Assembly (NCBI GenBank): GCA_010645155.1
Contig: CM021313.1
Span: forward strand, 52,689-116,688
Direction: 5' to 3'
Source of the DNA: Tigriopus japonicus
Taxonomy: Eukaryota > Arthropoda > Copepoda > Harpacticoida > Harpacticidae
DNA length: 64,000 nt
The position numbers were made by a program, and so were the translations under genes. Within the stretch, counting starts at the first letter, position 1, and each line of letters begins with the position of its first letter. Below are positions 54,848 through 64,000 of this stretch, in pieces. The notes under the pieces are model-generated. The model did no database searches and was not told the origin of the DNA. It worked only from the letters and a program-made list of their open reading frames with translations.

Positions 54848-55603
54848 ATGAACGTGGAGATCAAACCCGTGGGACATGACTTTCATGCTCCGTTCAAAAG
54901 TGATAGCAATGCCAACTTGTCTTTCACAGCCTCGGTTTCCGTGCCTGCCGTAACGATAACGCCCATATTTAAACATTTGGACGAGCATGTCCACCCACCT
55001 ATTGACTCTACGGTTCAAACTGAGCCCGTAGATCTCAGCATGAAGTCGCCCAAATTGGAGCAGACTTTCTCCGGATCTTTCACTCGGCATTCAACCTTGC
55101 TAAAGCGGTCACTCAGTTGTCAGCCCAAGGAGTCTGGCGTTGATTTGAGTGTCAAAAGGCCATTTTCTGCGGGATCAGATGATGATTGGAGCAGTCGGGA
55201 ATCCTCGCCTCAAGACCTAACCCTAGGCACAGCTGCCCTCCTTGAAAGGCTAAAGCAAGCGGCTTTTTTGTTTCCGCAAGATCCCCATCCAATGGTTACC
55301 TCAACCGTACCCAAATCTGACTTTCAAGAGACCCTGAGAAAGCGGAAGATCCATCGTTGTGATTTTGAAGGATGCGACAAGGTCTACACAAAGAGCTCAC
55401 ACTTGAAGGCCCACAAACGGACTCATACGGGAGAGAAACCTTACGAATGCTCATGGGATGGATGCGGCTGGAAATTTGCCCGTTCCGATGAGCTGACGAG
55501 GCATTATCGGAAACACACCGGGTCCAAACCTTTCAAATGTCAGCAGTGTGATAGATCTTTCTCGCGGAGTGACCACTTATCCTTACACATGAAGCGACAC
55601 TGA
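54848..55603 (+). CDS. Kruppel-like zinc-finger factor with CtBP motifs (KLF3/8/12-like), copy B
   Basis: 251 residues in one exon. The ATG at 54848 is supported by an in-frame TGA at 54839-54841. Near residue 60 it has EPVDLSMK, the CtBP-recruiting PxDLS motif of repressive KLFs (KLF3/8/12 group), and a second similar one, GVDLSVK, about 40 residues later. Three C-terminal C2H2 fingers follow: [36 protein letters not shown], and [18 protein letters not shown], and the protein stops at that last His. The fingers are nearly identical in protein to those of copy A, while silent sites differ. Predicted nuclear repressor. Confidence 0.92.
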   Translation: MNVEIKPVGHDFHAPFKSDSNANLSFTASVSVPAVTITPIFKHLDEHVHPPIDSTVQTEPVDLSMKSPKLEQTFSGSFTRHSTLLKRSLSCQPKESGVDLSVKRPFSAGSDDDWSSRESSPQDLTLGTAALLERLKQAAFLFPQDPHPMVTSTVPKSDFQETLRKRKIHRCDFEGCDKVYTKSSHLKAHKRTHTGEKPYECSWDGCGWKFARSDELTRHYRKHTGSKPFKCQQCDRSFSRSDHLSLHMKRH

Positions 55604-58600
55604 ACGGGCAACACTTGGCATTTCAGGGTGACCCCCAAGTCCACGGAACAATCCCGTCCAACACTCTAGTACAATCGAGGAAAAAAATGACTGTGATATA
55701 TACAACTTTGACTCCCACATTTCTCTTGTTGACCGAATTAATGTTTGCGTTACTGAATACTAATCATAATATGGATGCTAATACATTGTTTTGAAACTTG
55801 TGACTATTTTGTTCATGACACCTCAGACACTCATTAATTCAAGAAGGGCCACAAATGACCTTGTCATCCATTTACTATTGTTGAAAGTCCAGACTACCAT
55901 TGATTTTAAATGGATAGGTCTAGCTAGCACAGATATTTCATCCAAAAAGGGACAAGTTAGGACGTTACAGGTTACCAGGAACAAATTGATCGGACTCGAG
56001 ATCCAAACGGACAGTCTCACAATCATCTTCATTTGTTGAGCTGACCAGGAATGATCTCGAGTTATCCATACAACAAGAAATGGTTCGTGATACATGATAT
56101 CGAGTGGCTTCACAAAAATCAAGTTTTTGGTCTGTTGTTCTCGTTGGGTGTGATTTTTGGTTGGTCATCGCCTTGAAACGTCCATGAAACATACAATAAT
56201 GGTAATAATGATAATGGTCAATGGATTGCAAGTGTCTAAGGCACAATGTGATTGATTTATTTGAACAGATTAGGAAGCCGATGTTGTGACGGATTCTATT
56301 TTATGCCACACATGGCGTCAAGGTTCATGTTTCTTCCTGAACAAAGATGGTCTCTGTCCTCCGCCGTTTATTCATGGCAGCATAAGTCACCTACAAGAAG
56401 AATCCTATCATTGTCTCCTCAATTGTTGTTCTTTAGTGTGAAACCCAGTTCTCTTTTGAAACCCACAATTATATGAATTGAGAAACGCCAACAATTGAAA
56501 ACAAAGAAGTTATAAACAGAAATACCATGGTCACCCTTTAAGTTGTACTCGTTTACAAAACAAAAACTCATTTATGATCGGGTTTTATCTTAAATTGGTA
56601 ATATCTAAGGGCTATTTCAAATGCCCTCCAATGGGGACTGTGCAAAAAGGGACCAAGGAAAGCACATTACAGGAAATGCAATCAGAATCCCAAAAAATCA
56701 GTAAGTGCCCTCTCGTTTCAAAACCAGTTTAGATAGGCGAAGTACAATGAATAAAAATGGATGCAGCTCCATCCCAAACAAGTTTGGTTCACTTCAATAT
56801 TGGTTATTGGGTGACTTATCACAATCTTCTATAGTCTTCTGCCCCAGAGGATTTCGTAAAGATATCAAACTATTTCCGTCTTCCCCTCATTGAAACACAT
56901 CAAATAGGTTGATGATGCGTTTCAGAATTATTAGGCTAGAAAGGAATCTAAATACACTCAAAGTACGGAAAAAGACATTAAACAGAAGGGAGAGATGAAA
57001 GGCGAGGGCAAATTAAAGTACAATCAAAATGTCGAAACTTTTGACACCTGAAGCTGAGTCCAAAACTGTACTACATCTACCCAAGGCAATCTCTACACTC
57101 GATCGTCTTGCCCCAAAGACTTATCTAATAAATACATTTGATGCCATCTTTATGGCTCACGATATGGAGCGCATTTCGAGCCATCAATCGACTGTTGAGA
57201 CATTCCAAGCCTATTTACCCCTTGGGCTGGGTCTGCCTTCATTCAAGGGACACATAATTTTGATGGGAGTTTCAATGTCGATTGAATTCAAAAGTCCCGG
57301 ATTTTGTACTTTAGGTGCAATGCTTAAGAGTGGCAACTTCTACATACAGAATCAACACCACTTTAAAATGACCTTGAGTGGTGGACACATTTGGCCAATT
57401 TGGCCATTCCGTCTGTCATAAAATGGCTCGGGAATGAAATGGGTTGTGAGAGCCATGAAGACAGGATGCATCATTGTAGACGTCATCATCATCAATAATC
57501 GACATTCTGGGAGCCTCCATGAACGTTAGATGGCTATCTTCTTTGATTGAGCACTAATTGAACCTGAATGAGAAACCTTAATGAGGTCTCCACATTCCGT
57601 CAAAATCACGTTTTGGTCGAAGATAATTGGCATGAAAGTGTTGTTCCCAATTTATTCCGGGCCTTTTGCCATTTAAAACAGTTTCCGTCCGTTATTGCCG
57701 ATGAATCAGATTTTGATGCATCGCGGATTGAACCCTTGTGTTCGTGAGCCAATAAAAGAGCGCTGGTGTTGAAAGTTAACGGGATCACGGGAATCACTCA
57801 TCAAAAGCAATTGAAACCCAAACCCACGCCTTCGATTGTTGTTCAATGGGAGGGCAAATTGACTCATTACTTCCCCCAACAAATCATCAGCCATTAGGGT
57901 GCAAAATGACGACTGGGCAGCCATCACTGATGGGGGTTCATATGAAATAAAATATTCAAGAGACTCAGTGTGCAAAAAGGTCCTCCCACGCTCTAAAAAA
58001 CCATTCCAAAAGGTTGACACCCATGTATTTACCTTTGTGCTCAACTCGTGTACCTCGTACCATGGACTAGGCGCAGTAAGATGGTTGAGTCAGAGAAAAA
58101 GTGTGTTTCCTCGCCTTCGTTGTACTCTATGATGATGACGAAGACTATTGTAAAACGCCCATTTTGCCCCATTCCTGACTAAGTGCTTGGAATTGTTTGC
58201 CCGCTGTCAATTTTGAACGTGTCGCCATGGTGCGCACACACATGTGGACCAAACCGTATGTACATATTTATGAGCTCAGCCGGGTTGTTTCTGCATTCAG
58301 GCATGAAAGAGCCCTGCCCATAAATTCAATAAAAAGATAATTTTTAATCGCTTTTCCGCTCGAGGTAACGCTCGATAATGTTCAACAATAGCTGAACGTG
58401 CAAGATTGGGCGGGGAAGGTCCGGCAGACTACATACACAAACACTAATGCTTGTACATTCTATTGCCTTTGAGCACTGTATGGAAACCTAAATGTGGGCT
58501 CTAAGATCTATTTAGGAGAGAAAGTGATGACTTGGACTAACCTGTAGACCACTGTGTGTTTTTAGAGATCCTTGACTGACCAAAGCACTCACGTGAGTGT

Positions 58601-59158
58601 AAAATTCAAGGGCAGACGTTTGGTATTTATTGCATTTTAACTTGGGAATGTAGCCCAAGACAGATTTCTGGCAGTGGGTTACCCACTTTTTATTCCCAAG
58701 ATTAATGCTTGACACACCTCAACGATTTGACTCTGAATGCTTTTTAGAGGCACTAATATCTCACAGTGATATTTTGTACTTATCGTTATGCTCAACTCGT
58801 TGAGCATTTTCAAGTCAAAGATGCTTGAATGATGAGTTGTACCTATGTTACGGGGATCAAACCCCAGAATCTCATGCGATATTCTCGCAACCTCTTACCA
58901 CAGCAGGTTTTTCAAGAACCTTCTCATTACCTTTGGTATTTATGACAAGTTCCTCATAAAATATTGCCACTTTTGGCAAGAACATAAACATGTGTAATTT
59001 ACGTGTTTGAATTCGAGGTCTGATGCCAAAACAACCTGCATCCTGCACTTCATTAATCACTACTGAATTTTAATTCGCGGGCACCTTCTACACTGAAACA
59101 AAGAAGCGGTGCTCCTCATGAGCAAAGCAGCATTTCTCCTCTGGCCGACTGACGGTTA
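55604..59158. other. intergenic between KLF-B and the DEG/ENaC gene
   Basis: No gene I can support and no repeat ends. The longest plus-strand frame starting with ATG is 57029-57421 (130 codons), without recognisable domain, signal peptide or splice partners. Convergent 3' ends of the two genes must lie here. Confidence 0.4.
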
Positions 59159-60832
59159 TTATTTAGATTTAGCCCAAATAGCATAGCAAGATTGTACCAA
59201 ACTTGTGAGGATGGTCAAAACTGAGGCCCCCAAGAGCAACCCCAACATCCCACCAACGTTTGCAAGCATAGATAGGAAAGTTATAGTTTCCTGCCGCGTC
59301 CACAACTCCACAATGTTTGATCCGAAATATAAGTGAACATCAAAGTCGAACATCAATTCATCCCGTGGTCCAATATTCTCCACTGCCAAAGAGTATGAGA
59401 ACGAGGAGCAACGCTCTTGGCACAACCCTGATGGCAACTCTGATCCAATTGGAGGTTTGGCTAAAGTATGTTCCAGGTGTGTGCCAACCCTTCGGTCAAT
59501 GTAATTGTAGCTAGTGATTATATCCGAAGTGGGATTGACCAAATCTATGAGACCAAGAGGCTCGTCGATATTGGTCTTCTGATAGTGGTCACAGATTGGC
59601 AAGGTCAAGTCCAAGGCATTGATTCCAGGAATTTGACATCGGAAGTCACCCTGATAGAAGGCCTTCATCTTAACAAACCTTTGTCTCCAGGCGTGAGCGA
59701 CAGTGCAGTTATTAAAGCTGTACAATTCTGAGTCCTCACAAGGATGGTGTTTGGTCTTTTGGTTTAGGAGTTTTCTCACCCCGAGTTGAGCCTTTAACTT
59801 GGCCTCTGGACCTAGTAAGGAGTCAGCTCTGGTGAAATGAAACACGGGCATATTCCCCATTCTGTAGGACTTTAACAGAACGGTTTCGTGTCGGTCATGC
59901 ACATAGATGCTCCAAAAGTTGGAACGACCAGAATAGATGTCTCTTTTCCAGGCCATCAGGAACGCGTTTCCGTCTAAAAATAGAAGTGAATTTGGGAAAC
60001 CATAGTTCAAACTTGAACTGAATTTAAGCTATTTCATGTGCGAGCCCTTATTTCAAAGGAAGTGATTTTTAAGCTAAAACTGATTTAATGGTGAGTGCAA
60101 TAAAATACTCGGAAAGCAATTTCCACAGGCTCAAATACGTCGAAAACGGACTAACTAACCAAATGCATATACTTTAAATTGTTCGGAACAATCAAACCTT
60201 CCTTCAATACGTTTAAGAAGAATGTACTTTTTCAACGAAATTAAATGAAACTTACGTTCTTTATTAAGAGACATGGTCACGTTGGAATAAAGTGTGTGGC
60301 ACATGAAGTTAGTGCCCATATCCGAATCTGCCATGAGAGTTGAAGACCACCATCCAGCTGGAACAACCAATCTTTTTGTTCGGTTTTGAACTTTGGGTGG
60401 CATACAATCAAAGCCTCCAATTTGACATTTGAACAGCATATCGGTAATTGAGAAGTAGTAATTGTCGATAAAAAGGGACACGTTGCCTCCGAAAGTGGAT
60501 AATTTATCATACACCGTCCCCGGATATATCATAACTCTGCTCAAGTCTCGAATAAACGGAAACGGAAGTGGAAATTTAAGGTCATTTGAGAGTTGTCCAT
60601 ACTTGAAATGGTTGTCGCAAATGGTGACAGCGGGAAACTCCAAATCAGAAATGGCCACGAACTCGCTGCTCGTGAATGTAGGATGCTCGGAATATGCCTT
60701 AAATTCCCAATATGTGGCCATCATAAAACATCCCAAGCAAACTCCGAAAATGAGTTGCTTTAGCACGGCCCAAAAGCCTCGTTCGACGAGTCTTTGGACC
60801 ATGGGAAAGGTTACTGAACGTCTGGCCATCAT
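59159..60832 (-). CDS. DEG/ENaC (pickpocket-like) sodium channel subunit, two exons
   Basis: A plasma-membrane cation channel subunit; relatives sense touch, acid, salt or peptides. Exons 60256-60832 and 59159-59973 join in phase (577 + 815 = 1,392 bp, 463 residues). The first helix is in LIFGVCLGCFMMATYWEF. It is followed by the family mark FPAVTICDN. The extracellular domain is Cys-rich (CHTLYSN, CQERCSSFSYS). The second helix region has NVGGMLGLLLGASVLT, with the Gly-Ala-Ser selectivity filter. The N-terminus is short, and no His-Gly gating pair is visible before helix 1, so a small upstream exon may be missing; the ATG pair at 60827-60832 is the first available. Confidence 0.88.
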
Positions 60833-61399
60833 GTAAATGAACAAAAAATGAAGACTGAAACTACCCTTGAGACAATTAAGGAATAATGAAGACAAATCGT
60901 GCGTTTGGCAAAGATATGATAATCTTTGAGATGGGAAATTCTTAAAAAGGCTTCACTAAACTTGGTTGGGACGAAAACATGGGATATAAATCTGTAACTT
61001 CTGCTGATGAATGTACTCATCACTTCAAGCTGAGTTCCTAAAACGATCATGAAGTCTGTGAACTCCACGAGTATCGTGTATTGGTAATTCCAATTGCCTA
61101 TTTTTGTGGTTCTTATGTCAGCCCTATTAATTAAGCGCATGCGCAAATGGGTTACCCAATAAACCGAAGACATTTTCTTAGAATTATCTAGTTTGGCAAT
61201 AGCTCTTCATTGTATTAACGTTCATAGTTGTGAAATTGACACATTTGTTATCGGGAAAAGAGAAAGATGAATTACGTGCCAGAGTTTAGATCCCACATTG
61301 AAAAGGTTTTAAATAACGGTTGGCAAACAATAAACCATGCTTATGCGCCCAAAGTTGTTCCGAATAGGCCATGGAAGTTCAAAATTGTAGCTCCATTCA
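60833..61399. other. upstream side of the DEG/ENaC gene
   Basis: Promoter side of the channel gene. A minus-strand open frame (61173-60829) starts with ATG but is in another frame and resembles no channel N-terminus. Confidence 0.35.
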
Positions 61400-61990
61400 A
61401 ACAGAACTGTGTCAATCACTTCTAAAATGTAATTAATTACAATTAAATTGGTCTCAAAATTAATTGAATACAATTACAATTACTTTATTTTCAAATGTAA
61501 TTAATTACAATATTTTCAAATGTAATCAATAGCAATAACTTTATTTTCAAATGTAATTAATTACAATATTTTCAAATGTAATCAATAGCAATAACTTTAT
61601 TTTCAAATGTAATTAATTACAATTACTGTCAAAAAATAATTGAATTACATTTCAATTACATTATTACTTTAAACCAAGGTTGAATTACTTTCTTTTCAAG
61701 TGCAAAATGTGCAATAAGCATCACAAACCTCTGAGTTTTTTGTGAATCAATTACACACCGAAAAATATTGGAAAGACGGGGGAAAATTAGCGAAATTTCT
61801 AATCCCAGAACATCTGAGTTAGGTGAAATTATAATTGTAATTTGTAATTGATAAATGTCAATTACATGGGCTCAAATGTAATAAATTGCAATTACTTTGA
61901 TCTCAAATGAAATTAATTACAACTACTTTGATTTGAAATGTGATTAAACACAAGTAATTTAATCTCAAATGTAATTAATCGAAAGATCGG
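61400..61990. mobile_element. second copy of the ATTAATTAC-armed hAT-like element
   Basis: The left end CAGAACTGTGTCAATCACTTCT resembles the left end of 11291-11969. The core TTTCTTTTCAAGTGCAAAATG through GACGGGGGAAA is shared, with arms of AATGTAATTAATTACAATT. The right terminal repeat is not recognisable, so the copy is truncated or decayed. Confidence 0.7.
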
Positions 61991-64000
61991 TCCAAGAGAT
62001 ATGTATGCGTATGAACCATACAACTGGAACACACCTTTGGTTATTTTTGACCTTTTTCAATACTTAAGGGGTGTCACTTTTGACAACCCTTTTTTCGGGG
62101 TGACCAAATCAATCAACTTCTGATCACTTCTTTTTACGATTTCTTTGTTTTTGTTAATGATTTGTATTTGTTTGGTTCGCTGTTGCTTGTTCGTTCATTC
62201 TCGTTATTTGTTTGATTTGTTTGATTCCCATCAGTAGATAAGCCTTTTCGATTGATTGACCTTGAGGGTCCTTTAACAATGATGGAGTGAGAGGAACCTT
62301 GACTAATGAATGATAGAAAGGGCCTTAAACTGGTCCCAGTGTATGAGTGGTTTGATAGTTATTGATAGAAAAGGCTCTTCTTTATTTGTATGGATCTGGG
62401 AACAAAAAGTGCAACAGAACTTGTTTCGGGAACAAATGTCAAACAAAGAAGTGACAAATCGCCTGGTCAAAAGGGCCCCTCTCTTATGATAGAATGAATG
62501 AACCTTTGCCTAAAATGGCTCGAAACTCTTCCTAACTATTGATAAGTGGACTAACGGAACGAAAGAACCGTTTCGAAAATTTCGCTCTCTATTATGCCAA
62601 CTAAAATTGAAAGTGGATAAGGACTGGACTGCCAAGAATTTGGCTATCTGCTACAGACTGTCCTCTGCCTGTAATTGATCCTTTGTTAAGTCATTCTAGG
62701 GATATTGCGCTATGTTTGTGCCTAATCATGTCAAAGCAATGTGTCTGCAATGCCCTTATCACGGTGCAAGATCTGCTTTGCAACTCCACACTGACGAGCC
62801 AATTCTGTCCTTTGTTCCAAACTTACGAGTCCGACTTGATCAAATTGAATCAAAAGAGGTGGGGAAGTCCCAAAGTTGCTCAATTTTCAGCAAAAAATAT
62901 TCTAACCTCCTTTGTCTCTAAATTTGGTCAATCATTAAATCATTAGGTTAGGAGCGTGTCTACGCCAGAAATGGAAGTAAAATATTAAGACGCAATTAAG
63001 GACTTTTGAGAAATAACTAGAGCAATAGATTACAAATTTATAGACTGCCAGGGATTGAATTCTCAGCGAAAAAGTTAGCCAGGTCAATTAACGATCCAAC
63101 ACCCACCGATGGTAAAATCTAGTGGCCCATTCTATCGTGGTCATCATTTGAGTGAGAGTGACCACATGGCTCACCAAGCAAATACAATTAAGCCCAACTA
63201 ATTATGCAAAATGCCTGAAGTTCGGATCGGCCAAGAAGCGCTTATAATTTTCGCACAATTTGGAAGATATATGAGAAGAGCAGATACGGATTCCAGATAC
63301 GGAAGGCAGATTCAAGTCAGACTTGAGCATAAGGGGGCGGATTGTTTGCCTGTCGAGGGCGTTCCCTCCAAGTGAAATATGAACTCAAGGCCCACTACAG
63401 AACAACAAAGCGATGAATCCAATCATGAAACTGGTAATCCAGGCTCCCTGGGGTGCAAATTTGTCTCCGACCGCAGTGTGACCACGGATGCTCGGGGCGA
63501 AAAGTGCACTCCAACATATCAGACTTGGATAAAAACCCATGTGCATGCTTCCACAATGATGTGTGGCATTTGGGATGTGCGAACATTGGCGCATCCCATG
63601 ATCATCTTCAATGGAGTTCACCCCTCTTAGCTTAGCTCCAAAATTGCACATATCCCATTGAAGCGGGAGAGAAGGTGGGAATGAAAAATGGCAAGGATTC
63701 GGGGGTCCTGGCAATTAATTGGCCCTCCACTGTTTGAAAAACCGAGGACGACATGATATCCGCCAGTTTTGGGTCAATGCCATGAACTGGAATTACAGCA
63801 TTCAGAGGCCATATTCCTGGAAATACGAGTAATCTGCGAGCGGAATCTTCAATTGGTGAAGTCATTCGTTAAGAAGTAATAAATAGTCCGACAAAAATGA
63901 ATGTTTCGTTTTAAATGTTTGTGTGTCTAACGAGCAATGTCGTCTAGGTAGGAAGTATCTATGATCTTATCGTCTTTGCGATGATTGTTCGGAGTAAGTA
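61991..64000. other. intergenic to window end, nothing recognised
   Basis: Scattered open frames on both strands at 62683-62946 and 63379-63865 overlap each other and show no domain. No repeat ends or RNA genes seen. Confidence 0.35.

Noticed and set aside
57029..57421. 130-codon ATG frame between KLF-B and the channel gene
   Set aside because: No domain, no neighbouring exons, composition like intergenic DNA; could be chance.
60829..61173. Minus-strand ATG frame upstream of the DEG/ENaC gene as its first exon
   Set aside because: Different frame, no suitable donor noticed and no similarity to channel N-termini.
63379..63865. Open frames on both strands near the window end
   Set aside because: Mutually overlapping, no domain, no splice structure.

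Overview
This is eukaryotic nuclear DNA, most likely from an arthropod and possibly a small crustacean such as a copepod. The evidence is indirect. Multi-exon genes use GT-AG introns, many only 54-75 bp long. There are AATAAA polyadenylation signals, C2H2/KLF factors, a caspase, a pickpocket-type (DEG/ENaC) channel, and intergenic DNA that is AT-rich and full of non-autonomous DNA transposons. No bacterial, viral or organellar gene was found. The species is an inference; nothing in the window fixes it.

Layout. 1-13.4 kb (+): the 3' 25 exons of a secreted ADAMTS protease with a C-terminal GON domain (ADAMTS9/20/GON-1 type). The signal peptide and most of the prodomain lie upstream of the window. 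13.8-14.8 kb (+): a single-exon effector-type caspase. 14.9-15.4 kb (-): a short CUB-like secreted protein with a hydrophobic tail that suggests GPI anchoring, convergent with the caspase and apparently overlapping it at the 3' ends. 16.4-17.8 kb (-): a KLF zinc-finger factor. 18-30 kb: no gene that I can support, but many transposon relics. 30.3-39.1 kb and 39.9-47.3 kb (both -): two head-to-tail copies of an eight-exon MFS transporter (SLC18-like), with every exon the same length in both copies; their long introns carry different transposon insertions. 47.3-54.8 kb: gene-poor, repeat-bearing. 54.8-55.6 kb (+): a second single-exon KLF factor, with CtBP-type PVDLS motifs. 59.2-60.8 kb (-): a two-exon DEG/ENaC (pickpocket-like) channel. 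61-64 kb: repeat and featureless DNA.

Mobile DNA dominates the non-coding part. At least nine elements have recognisable terminal inverted repeats, and eight of these have perfect or near-perfect 8-bp target duplications typical of hAT transposons. There are also long-armed fold-back elements, two tRNA-derived SINE families, a decayed non-LTR retrotransposon, and one clear nested insertion (a hAT element inside another inverted-repeat element). The genes show no shared pathway; they look like ordinary neighbours. All exon boundaries were deduced by reading splice signals and checking that phases join; no alignment or transcript data were available.
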